From the NCBI GenBank assembly GCA_947396885.1, contig OX377203.1:24989253-25053252 (forward strand): a DNA stretch of 64,000 nucleotides, in the 5' to 3' direction. The position numbers were made by a program, and so were the translations under genes. Origin of the DNA: Heligmosomoides polygyrus polygyrus (taxonomy: Eukaryota > Nematoda > Chromadorea > Rhabditida > Heligmosomidae). Numbering within the stretch: position 1 is the stretch's first letter; the number at the start of each line of letters is the position of its first letter. Positions 1-9,440 of this stretch are shown here, one piece after another. Below the pieces are notes generated by a model. The model searched no databases. It was given only the letters and a program-made list of their open reading frames with translations, and was not told the DNA's origin.

Positions 1-1194
1 ATCGTCAGTGTGGTCAACCATGTGCTTCTGCATTACGTAGACATTATGGCTTTGGAATGGGCAGACAGTGCACTCCCATGGAATCCTGAAAAGCGATAAA
101 TACACCCTCGAATCGTAAAGACTTAATCGTTCAATATGTCAGAGAACATCCTGGGAGCGGCGAAGAGCAGTACCATTTTTTAGAAGGCGTAAGCTTGACG
201 CCAGGAGAAGTCACAGAAGGCATTCCCAGCGTCTCAATGGCAGCCTTGTTGAAGTTGTACACCCTAAAATTCCCACGCTTAATACAAGTACACAACACAG
301 GAAATGTATAAAATGCAGGTCAAATGTTATTCAACATGTTGCTTTGACGCGAGGAATGGCAAGACGGTACCATAATACCATACAATAAGTACACAAAAAG
401 TTCGACACGGAAGAGATTCGAACTCGTAACTTTTGGTTCAGCGATAAGTTTCGCAGCGCTAGGGAGCAAAACGGATTGAATCGACAACTGCCGACTGAAG
501 AATTCACCTGATATCAACAATGAAAAGGAGGAAAAAGACCAGTATCCGCTTCATAAGGATAGCCGTCAATATAATTGAAACAATAATTCGACTAACAGTA
601 ATTCTAACAGGAAAATGACGTTGCAAGGTGAGCAGATCTTATACAAACTAAACAAACTCAACATAAACCATAGCGAGGAGACCTGAAACTGTACCTAAAA
701 CATTCCTCCGAAAAGTGGTCTGTGCAGATCAACCCTGTACTCAGCATAACCGATCCATCGCGTAGTCGCAGCATATCCTAAATGTTACGGATTCGATTGA
801 AGGCAAACGGAGTACACAGGAAAACAACCTACAGAGTACTTGAAGCCCAGCATGTTTCCCCAGAGTCGTCGTCGGTCCAAATCATCAGGAAAGTTCAAAA
901 ACATTTCCATATTGACGATTGTTCGGCGGCACACCACACAAACTGAGCTATACCCACGATCATAGACCTATAACAGAACAAATTCCACTAAATCGTCAAC
1001 GATACTGAAGAAAAAGATAACGCGTTCTTTGCAGGCAAGTGCACTGCCAGCCGCGAGACAGCACACTTGGAGTAGGCACCTTATTTCGAGTTAAGCCTTC
1101 CACCCCTTCAAGACCGGTGAGTCGATACGAGTTGTCTGGGAAGGGTAAAGCTAGCTACTACAAGTCATCGCTGCCAAAAAAGTAACAATAAAGA
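1..1194. other. Unassigned intergenic sequence
   Basis: No gene is supported here. The only structure noted is a tRNA-like B-box on the minus strand near 411-430 without a pairable acceptor stem, so it looks like a fragment of a tRNA-derived repeat. Open frames are short and look like chance. Confidence 0.5.
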
Positions 1195-2066
1195 TCGGAG
1201 TTAATCAATCCTTATATGGGATTCGCCATGCATTATACTTATACTTGTACGAGACATCGGTAGCAGGGATGGGCGGAAATTTTGAAAATTTTCCCAGAAA
1301 ACAGAAAACAGAAAATCGCTTTCGTCAGAAAACAGAAATCAGAAAACAGAAAGGCCAAAAACGCCAGAAAATCAGAAAACAGAAAACAGAAAACAGAAAA
1401 TTTCGAAATTATCACATGACCTAATTATTTTACCCAAAGATCCATATTTCCAGTAGCAAATGCTTTTGTATGACTAGAAATGTAGTCGTAGACCAGCGTT
1501 TTAATTTGCGCGCGTTTATAAAAATTTCTATTATACTTCAGTGCACTGCAATCAGCAAGTTTAAACGTGGACTGATAGAACCTAGGAATCTCGACCCTTG
1601 AAGTATACAACATTACTCATAAGCTCTGTTTCACCTCTAACGCCTCAATTAAATAATGGTCCCACTAGTAAGAAACTGGCCTTTTAGAGTACCGAACACG
1701 ATGAAGGCTCAGTGATCACTGTTTGCATCAACTCAATTGCTAGAGTTTGTAGACACACTCTCGCAACATGCTCAAAAGCTGTGCAGAGATTTGTTGGTAT
1801 TACTGGCTCCGCCAGAATCTGTATTCCTAGTTCGTTGCGTTCCTCGGGAATACCTTTCCTTGTAAGTGGCCTAGCTGAAAATTTTCAGGCCAACATAAAT
1901 GCTCTTTACAGCACCTTACTACTTAGCCGACTAAAGATGTGAATTTCACAGAACAACACGAGATTGTGTCTGAGGAGGCTGTCAGCACAATAGGTCTTGG
2001 GCGGAGGTGCTTTCTTGAATGCGTAGACACCATACAATGAAGACCGAGCATATACCCTCTCCATCA

Positions 2067-2067
<1 letters not shown>

Positions 2068-2120
<53 letters not shown>
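2068..2120 (+). repeat. (ATT)n microsatellite
   Basis: About 17 uninterrupted ATT triplets inside hAT copy 1. The matching position of copy 2 (about 19300-19320) has only a short ATT-like stretch, so the tract expanded after the copies separated, or contracted in the other. Confidence 0.95.
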
Positions 2121-2176
2121 CCTCATATCTACACACCATATTACATCTCAGCGGAAGATCAGAAGAACCGCCTTGG

Positions 2177-3420
2177 TGTACAGAGGAGTGCACGGCATTA
2201 GCAACAATCGCGCGATCTGCCTGATGCTCGCAGTCTACAAGCTGTTTAGTCGAGTAATCCTGAATAGGGACAGTCATGCGAACAGGCAGGATTTCAGAGA
2301 GGATTCCGCACGATCCTCCACACACACCATTACGAAGCTCATCGAAGTGTCGCGAGAGTACAAGCTGCCGCTGTGCCTTACGTTCGTCGATCTGAAGAAG
2401 GCATTCGACTCTGTCGAGACTGAAGCGGTCCTCGAAGCCCTGCTCACTCAGGGCGTTCCTACTCTGTACGTCAGAATCCTTCGAGAGCTGTACAGTGGAT
2501 TCACGACAAAGGTTTCGCCATTCTACAACAAGTCGTTGCCAACGTGAACAGAGAGGTTCGATGAGAGGGTATCCCCGGTTCTCTTCAGCGCCACCCTCAA
2601 AAACATCATTTGCGAACTAGAATGGGAAGACACGGAAGTGAAAGACGACGGATGGCAGCTACACCACCTAACACCGAGCGCTAGCCAGGCGGAGCGAATG
2701 CTGGCCGACTTTGATCGTGTACATATGTGGGAATGTTGGACTGCAGCTGATTCTTACGAAGACGATGTTCATGGGGAACGGACGAGTTTCGGATGCCTCA
2801 TCCTCGCTCAACGGAACGAACATCTTCGAATGCTACAGATACGTGTATCTGGGTCGCGAAGTCAACATCACCAACTAACTAGCGCCGGAGTTGAGCAGGA
2901 GGAAACGAGCGGCTTGAGGAGCTGTCAAGAGTGTCGAAAGAGCAGTGGAGAAGACGAAGAACGTCGGGGCTCCGTACCTACCTTTTCGACTTCACTGTTT
3001 TTTCTGCCCTAACATACGGATCAGAGACCTGGGCTCTACAAAAGCAGGATGAACAAGCGATCAGCGTCGCGCAGCGTGGAATGGAGAGGACGATGCTCGG
3101 GGTGACACGACTCACGCAAGTGAGAGAAGGCCTCGAGACTTCCGAGCTTCGCCGACGTTCGAAGATCAGAGATGCTGCCGCATGACCAAGGTCGAAAATT
3201 AGGTGGGCCACGTAATGCGCTTCGCAGACACCGACTAGATTCCGTGGGATGTCAAGCGAACACCAGGATGCCCAATAACGCGTTGGTCGGACTTCTTCGC
3301 CAAAGCCCTGAACAAACAATATGACGCTATTCGTGTACCACGAGCGAAAAGGATCCATGGAGCACCCTGGAGCACCCTGGCACGCGGCATGAACGTATGG
3401 AGACGCTGCTGGTGCCCACC
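2177..3420 (+). pseudogene. Broken RTE-type reverse transcriptase inside hAT copy 1
   Basis: Frames within this span read as the central and C-terminal parts of an RTE-clade non-LTR retrotransposon polymerase. The first catalytic block FVDLKKAFDSVE is at about 2384-2420. Downstream are the QLHHL ... [11 protein letters not shown] stretch (from about 2655), the ALTYGSETWAL block near 3006-3040 and the [11 protein letters not shown] block near 3150-3180. The frame is broken several times by stops. The second catalytic box, which should read as F/Y-A-D-D between QLHHL and TPSASQ, is missing. The endonuclease domain is not recognisable. It is a dead passenger copied along with the hAT element. 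Confidence 0.8.
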
Positions 3421-3837
3421 CTACCCTCAGTAACTCTAGGACAAGTGGTTAGTTAATACATAATTAAATGCCCCTCAGAGTACTAATTTTAAAATAAAAT
3501 TTTTAGTGATCGTAGACGGTCCAAACTACTACTAAAATCGAAAAGAATACGAAGCCAAATTATGAAAGTCTTAAAATGCCCTATGATATACTCCTATACT
3601 CCTTGCCAGCAGCACTTACACAATCAATCAAGCAAACAAAGAGGCATAGTTCATGAGCATATGGCGCAATTACTACATGAGCACATCCAAAAAACGCCAC
3701 ATGCTTACCATGTAAGATACTGTAGAAACACTATTTTGGAATAAAGCTCATTATTCTACGATACATTTTGGATTCTTTTTATTGGATTTCTGTAATAAAA
3801 TTTTGTTCGCAACTCCATTTTCTGTTTTCTGGCCAAT

Positions 3838-3912
3838 TTTTGGCCATTTTCCCAGAAAACAGAAAACAGAAAAAATTTGCCCAAAATGGCCAGAAAATCA
3901 GAAAACAGAAAT
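3838..3912 (+). repeat. Subterminal AGAAAACAG array of hAT copy 1
   Basis: Repeated AGAAAACAG-type units and their complement next to the right terminus. A similar but longer array lies at about 1310-1400 next to the left terminus. Confidence 0.7.
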
Positions 3913-4102
3913 TCCGCCCATCCCTGATCGGTAGGCGATTTGAATGTTTAGCCTAACTGATGATTCGCAACCGATGAGCATGTATGCATTATTCTTCCCA
4001 GACAAGTCTCGTACCAATTCACTAACCCCTGAGACCACACCATATATAAACTTCTAAGTATGTAGGAGCTCGTAGGAGAGTTCATCTTGGTTTGTTCTCC
4101 CC

Positions 4103-4360
4103 TCTGTTCTACATAGCGTCTGTCCCGCTTGGTGGCGGGGTTCCTCGTCTGGTGTGGTGACGCCAATTCTCCCGATCAAGATGCACACCAGCTATCCGTA
4201 AGTCCAAATGCAACGTATCTAGCCAACGTTGCTTCGGGCGTCCTCTGGGCCGCTCTCCAGAGACCTCAAGGTTCAGGCCAATCTTACGGACGGTGCCGTC
4301 GTTAGCACGAAGAACACGACCGTACCATCGAAGACGAGCTCCTTCCCGGCTATCGGAAGA
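4103..4360 (-). pseudogene. LINE (RTE-like) 3' ORF fragment
   Basis: The minus strand reads as the C-terminal tail of a nematode non-LTR retrotransposon ORF. It has an RLRWYGRVLRAND block, then RPRGRPKQRWLDTLH, then a basic tail ending in a stop near 4103. The upstream polymerase is absent, as expected for a 5'-truncated LINE. I assign it from the characteristic GRPKQRWLDTLH wording; the exact clade is uncertain. Confidence 0.6.
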
Positions 4361-4399
4361 TGTTTGTCATTGCATGTTCTTTCTAACTATCCTACTTTG

Positions 4400-4811
4400 A
4401 ACTAGAACGTCAGCTAATTCCGCATGGATGTAATTTTATAAAGTTTCCGGTTGCATTATTCTTCACAAGGATTTTAGGATGTAATAAATAATAACAATAA
4501 AAGTGAAATGACTCGGGCTTACCGAAGGAGATGTCCTCTCAGCAGAACTGCATGCGAAGATGCTGAGTTTACCGTCGGGTCGTTTCGTCACCTGAAGCAT
4601 CTCCCCACCTGCGCTCGACTTGGTCGCACGGGACATAGAATCCATGTTCACATCGGGAGGGATGCTGCTGTAGATGACGGTGGTATTCGCCGAAGCCGAC
4701 TCCGCTTCTTCTGAAGAAAAAATACAGCGTAAACTCGACTCCGATCATTCCTCCCAATGAAACACGGCTGCTACAGTGCTTTACGGACAAGCCGTTACCA
4801 CGCTTTCCAGG
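4400..4811. other. Unassigned intergenic sequence
   Basis: No gene or repeat is recognised in this stretch. Short open frames on both strands overlap and have no clear splice sites. Confidence 0.4.
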
Positions 4812-4974
4812 AGCCGGATTCATCAACGACTTACGTAACTTTAACGGAGAATTGTAAGCGAAAAGCTCAGATAACGCGACTTGTCGCTCACCATATCGTT
4901 TGATATGCCGCGTTATCTGAGCTTTTCCATTACAATTCTCCGTTAAGATTACGAAGTCGTTGATGAATCCGGCC
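4812..4974. repeat. Short hairpin element (MITE-like)
   Basis: Two arms of about 70 bases starting GCCGGATTCATCAACGACTT and ending in its complement enclose a loop of about 20 bases around 4890-4905. A few mismatches and one indel separate the arms. It codes for nothing and looks like a miniature inverted-repeat element. Confidence 0.75.
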
Positions 4975-5384
4975 CCAGAATGCCTAAACTCCAAGTTCAG
5001 TTAAAGTCGCCAGTCCTCGTTAAACGTACGCTAAAAAGGTGCGAAAATGCAAAGCTTGGTTAGCCGTTGCGCGAACAGGAGGGTTCGAGGCCTACGTGGC
5101 AAAGTCAGTAAAAAAGCAAATCTTTGTGCAACAAGTCATCGCCTTTCTGTTGGTTTCCTTCATATTCGAGCGCGCTCCTAGGTTACTCAGTGATGACGTC
5201 ACCACTTTTTTTAACCACCCACTTTGAAGTGAAGTGAAGCAGCGTTACTAATAATTTCATCTAAATGTGAAAGGCCTGCTAAGAATTTTTCTCTTTCAGC
5301 AAATGACTAGGATATGGGCGGCGTACTCCTTGGGCCGTGACCTCGAAGACTACTCTGAAACCCATGTTTTCTCTTTTTCCTTAG

Positions 5385-5797
5385 CGATAAGCCGAATAAT
5401 TCAGTGGAACAGGAAAGTGTAGTGAAGACTTTCCGCATACCTCAGAAGCATGTTGAAAAACAAGATCTTGGAATACTTCATCGTGAAATTTAACGTTAAG
5501 AAAGCATCAAATTAGCGTTAGCTCGTTTGACTTTGTCTTGGTTTGAAAGTTGTATCTATTATGCTCATCTCACCAGCAATGTGAAATTTATAGCTGTAGG
5601 CTTTCTTGCAAGACGACAGAGTTCAGACGCTTACTGAAATTCATAATCCACTTCATTCGTTCGTGCCCGTTCGACATTTAGATGAGATAGAGAAGCAGAA
5701 GGTCGGACCACAGCCCTCGCTTTGCCGGAAAAACTCGTCCCCATCGCTTGAACTTAGCGTGGAAAACTCGCCCGTGATCTCTTTAGCGCACATTTAG
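5385..5797 (+). CDS. Possible last two exons of an unrecognised gene
   Basis: A candidate exon at 5385-5482 follows a ctttttccttag acceptor and ends before gtgaaa. A second at 5613-5797 follows ttcttgcaag and ends in TAG. They join in frame (1 base plus 2 bases) and read through 94 codons of mixed, charged sequence, including VKTFRIPQKHVEKQDLG in the first and RHLDEIEKQKVG with a serine-rich tail in the second. An AATGAA variant poly(A) signal lies just after the stop at about 5802. No upstream exon could be linked confidently, and I do not recognise the protein. It could also be chance open sequence. Confidence 0.35.
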
Positions 5798-6437
5798 CGA
5801 CGAATGAAACCGCCTAACTCTGAGTGCGATTTTCTTGAGGGTGAAAGCAGTTGATATCCTTAGCAGTGACACCTAAACTGAGAGCATCGAAGAGTTCCGG
5901 CATTGGGTGCCATGCGATTTGCACTCAGTCAGTGTTGAGCACACGTCATCGATGTGACGCATCGCTGATATGGGAATGACGAAAACAACGGATAAGTTCC
6001 GGGAAAGGAAACACGGGTGGCCACTAGACAGAGGAGATCGCACCACCTACAGGAACAGTGCCATGGCACCGCTGATCTCCCCGATCGAACCGTGATCGAC
6101 CCGGCTCAATGTCGTCGTCCTCGGTTTGGAAAGACTGTTCCTTCCGCTTCCTGTTTCCTGCCTTCGCCCGAGAGATCCAGAGGGCCCTAGATGCGGTCCA
6201 ACTCGACCCAGTCCGCCCTCAACTCCTCTTACAAGGGAGAAACAACGAAATTCACCCTCCGGATCTCCAGGGCAAACGAGCGGACTTAGTGGTAGGCTGA
6301 AGCGCCGTTGTCAGACAGCAATCGCGTAAGGGCGCTGGCTGCTAGTGGACTGTTGCATGCTAGGACGTCAGATGCACTTGTTAAATAATAAACTAGCACT
6401 CCGCAGCTAGAAGACGCTTTTCTACTCTATGGTTGGC
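5798..6437. other. Unassigned sequence
   Basis: A moderately GC-rich patch around 6090-6300 is open in two plus-strand frames at once. That makes neither convincing. Nothing else is recognised. Confidence 0.4.
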
Positions 6438-7184
6438 TATATCATTTTCAAAGCAAGTAGGAGACTTTTCAAAAAAGGGCGTTTTTAAAATCGCTCGTTT
6501 TGATTTGGAACTGAACACTTCCGAATCAGAACGAGCGTCTTATTGATTAAACAATAGGTTCTACGAAAAGGTCAGAACAAGTTTTTGTTCATGGGAAACT
6601 TAGTTTGACTTCCTTTAAAATTTTATATTTTTTCGAGGAAAACAATGGTTTAAAGCCTGTTCTAGAGTACAAAAAGGAGTAGTTTTCAGCGTAATGAAGA
6701 AGGAGATCGCGCCATGCATTTTCATTTGACTGTTGGTGCAAATGCTGCTTAGTTGGAACAGCGAAGTGAATGTGTTTTCTACTAGACAACTGCTCTTACT
6801 GTACCGCTTACAAGTGTGTGTGACTCCACGCAAACAAAATTTCTGTTATCAATCAAATAAAAATAGCAACATCCTGTACGGAGCATTGAGCACTCCTACT
6901 ACACCTTAGAGCAATCTTGAAATCATTTTCTCTCAAAAATAATTTTTTAAAATGTCAAATAGTGTTCACTTATTGGAGCAGGCGTACTAGGAAATTTCAA
7001 AGAACGTCACGCTAAATTTTCCTGGACAAAATGTTATTCTAGCGCTCTCGGAGAGTCTCTAATTTAATCTGAAGTACGTTAGTTTTCATTCGGAAGGTGT
7101 TAACCTTAGTCTCATTAGTGTCTACCTTGCTTAAAGGAAACCAAATTGATTGGAAAAGTGTCCAATTTTTCATGGAATGGTATA
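6438..7184. mobile_element. Family H hairpin element, copy H1
   Basis: Ends are TATATCATTTTCA on the left and GAATGGTATA on the right, each followed internally by a GGACACTTTTC-like block in inverted orientation. The shared core (GATCGCGCCATGCATT) is at about 6706-6721, followed by the AAATGCTG block. No coding capacity. This copy is diverged, so the arms pair imperfectly. Confidence 0.6.
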
Positions 7185-8211
7185 CTATCGGGTAGAAGCA
7201 TAGCTAGGTGGGTCCAACGTCTAACACTTCTATCACTGACTGCTTCACCTTCGTCGAAGCAAGCTTTCTTCGGGCAATTCTCCCCCGTAGCGTTACTTCT
7301 GCAGCAAAAGGATGTTTTGCTCCGTCACGCCTGTCCTTTTTTGACTGATGGACATCGTGGCAGCCGCATGATATTTCGGCATACGCTTTTTCGTCTGAAG
7401 CCTCCTACGTGCGGAGAGCGTAAGACGAACGGGTGAGCTGCCCGCAACCCTTCCGTGCCCTCCTTCATTGTCTCTGCATATGTAGTCGGTCTAAGATTTC
7501 GCTTTGAAAGTTCTTGGAGAAACTCTCTAAATATTACGGAGAACGAGACTCCATGTCTACACCTGCACCTGTTACTCTTGTTTATTCACTCAGTCTGACT
7601 AGCGGCTTAATTTCCAAGCGCAGCGATGAGTGATCATGAGATCTGAGGCAAGCGTTTCGGGATCACGGAAAATTCAACCATTGTGAAGTGGTCACCGGTT
7701 ACGTTGCTTTCTTTTTACTCTAATACTTCAAACTGCCCGCGTCTTCTCTGCTTCTTCAGAATTTTATTTGAAATATCTCGCTCTTCTAGAATCTCCCTTC
7801 CGATCCTCGTGCCTTTGGCTGTTTGCTTGCGCCTATGATGTTTCTGACCCGTTTCCATACCATTTTCGCCCTTCTGCACCGCATTTGCTGAATGCTCCAC
7901 GCAAATGAAACCAATAATAACCATAGCGTGCGGACGCGATCGTTAATAGACACGAAAAATGCGAAGAAATCGTTATGAACTAGTAGATGAGTGATGTAGG
8001 AAGGAACATGGACAACGCCAGTGCAGCAACTTCACAGCACACGAACGACAAAAAATAGTTAGAAGACCTCACAAATGTGATAGGAACCCACAAGAACTAA
8101 AAAAATAAGTTTAGTCACCTTCCCCATAATATGCAAGGTTCACAAGTGTTTGAAAAGTGATCTTATTACTTAGACTTATCTCCCACACTGATGGGAATGA
8201 CTACGGTACAT
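7185..8211. other. Unassigned sequence
   Basis: A minus-strand frame at 7715-7924 encodes a K/E/R-rich stretch, but purine-rich DNA alone would produce this and no splice sites support it. No other structure seen. Confidence 0.35.
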
Positions 8212-8879
8212 ACCGTTTCATATGGGCCTGTTCATATTTCGCGACAAGAGCGACTTGTCGCCCGTGCAAAAAATGCATATCGATTAAAACCGAGCGCGCG
8301 CCGCCGAAAAGTGTTCATACTCGAGCGCCGGCGCTGTCGCTCCAGCCGCTCTTGTCACTGCGCACGCCACGCGCGCGGCTGCGGGACATTATGTACGAAT
8401 GGTCGCCGCGGACGCGGCGAACAGCGCGGCGAGCGCGGCAGAAGACGTCGCAATTGGGTGACTTCAGCGGCCAATATAACTAGACCTGCATCAAGACTTG
8501 CACATCAATTGTTAGAAAGTGTATATAATGTCAGTTTCATTGCGATAGTGTGTCATATTTGCAGCTTTTCCTGAAGAAGCACCATATAAAATTGAGCATT
8601 AGAACGTTCTTTAGTTTTGTAACGGGAACTCAATTTCTGAACAAGAGCATGTTTTCTCTCAGCTCCTGTAACAGTAGAAAGGGATATCAGCAACTCAAAC
8701 TTAGCGTCTGCAGCAGGTCATGAGGCACAGCTCCCACGACCGCAGCCGAGCTCATCGCGCACGCCGCAATCGCCATCGCGGGCGCGGTGACCAGTCGTAC
8801 ATAAAGACCGCCCCTCCACGCGCGCTGCGCTCTTGTCGCTGCTGTCGCGATGTATGAACAGGTCCTATACCGAAACGGC
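8212..8879. repeat. GC-rich inverted-repeat element
   Basis: Left end CCGTTTCATATGGGCCTG and right end CAGGTCCTATACCGAAACGG are inverted. Both continue inward into a TGTTCATA ... CGCGACA block. The interior alternates very GC-rich palindromic stretches (8290-8450 and 8735-8850) with an AT-richer middle. The terminal wording resembles the small GC-core palindromes at 34820, 40350 and 51525, so it may be a larger relative. Overlapping open frames here are compositional. Confidence 0.55.
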
Positions 8880-8959
8880 GAAGAGATTACGGTAGGTTTC
8901 GCAGTAGGACCTTTGTAAGCCTTGAACGTCTTCGTTTGAGAGATCAACATTAGCTAGCA

Positions 8960-9110
8960 TGAGGATTGTCTTCAGTGGGGTTGCCTTCCCATTATGCGTT
9001 CGATCCAAATGAATCGCTTTCGGAAATCCGGTCGGATTTGAACCGCCCGGAGATCCCAAAGTCGCCGTTGTCCGAACCAATTATTCGCAGTCCACAGAAT
9101 CACCGCTATC
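8960..9110 (-). repeat. tRNA-like repeat fragment
   Basis: On the minus strand a B-box-like GGTTCAAATCC lies near 9030-9040, with an A-box-like stretch upstream (about 9090-9100). No complete cloverleaf forms. It is probably a decayed tRNA-derived repeat. Confidence 0.35.
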
Positions 9111-9221
9111 CATGTCCTCCAATTATCAAATGATTCTGGGATGGATCCATTGTATAAATCACGCTTTTCTTTTGTGTTGATTTACGTTGGTGCCCTCCTT
9201 TGACATGTATCTGTTAAACAG

Positions 9222-9440
9222 AAAGCCGATGAGTGCTACAAACCTGAAGAAGCGCAAGTAGGTTCACCGATGTTCGTGAAGCTTGGCAACACAACATCGT
9301 CGACTGCCGTCATGCTGCCTGAGACTAAAAGTCTCCCTGAAATGAAACCAACTGTCAGCACTATGGAGACGTTTTGTCTAGACGCGGACGACAGAGTTTG
9401 TCTGAAACTTGTTCCTACAATGGTCACGCTTCGCCTTAAA
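9222..9440 (+). CDS. Isolated exon-like block, unrecognised
   Basis: 219 bases, exactly 73 codons, open throughout, with an acceptor (ctgttaaacag) before it and a donor (gtgagg) after it. The translation has several cysteines and a balanced composition (DECYKPEEAQVGSPMFVKLG near the start and DADDRVCLKLVPTMV near the end), so it looks more like real coding sequence than its surroundings. No partner exon was found on either side, and I cannot name a family. It may be one exon of a gene with large introns, a gene relic, or chance. Confidence 0.35.

Larger units (their letters stand above)
1264..3926 (+). mobile_element. Non-autonomous hAT-type transposon, copy 1
   Basis: The element begins CAGGGATGGGCGGAA and ends with the inverted form TTCCGCCCATCCCTG. 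It is flanked by a perfect 8-bp direct duplication ATCGGTAG at 1256-1263 and 3927-3934. An 8-bp duplication with CAGGG termini is the signature of hAT transposons. Just inside both ends are arrays of the unit AGAAAACAG or its complement (about 1310-1400 and 3820-3912), likely subterminal transposase-binding repeats. No transposase is encoded. The interior carries non-coding sequence, a (TTA)n tract and a broken RTE-type reverse transcriptase. The same structure occurs inverted at 17218-20156. Confidence 0.85.
1195..4045 (-). repeat. SINE-A copy split by a hAT-type insertion
   Basis: The minus-strand SINE-A 3' region runs from about 1195 to 1263, stops, and resumes at 3935 in the expected order (the ggcgatttgaatg block, then the cttcccagacaagtct block near 3991-4006). 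The interruption is exactly the hAT-type element at 1264-3926 plus one copy of its 8-bp duplication. The SINE was therefore present before the hAT inserted. The resumed part is degenerate and ends around 4045. Confidence 0.7.

Noticed and set aside
320..520. tRNA-like sequence with a B-box on the minus strand
   Set aside because: No matching acceptor stem or clean A-box; likely a fragment of a tRNA-derived repeat.
1310..1400. CRISPR-like regularity of the AGAAAACAG units
   Set aside because: Units are short, have no regular spacers and are mirrored at the other transposon end, as expected for subterminal binding repeats.
8157..8574. Two long overlapping plus-strand ORFs (108 and 127 codons)
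   Set aside because: They lie inside the GC-rich inverted-repeat element; arginine-rich composition and opposite-frame openness come from GC content.
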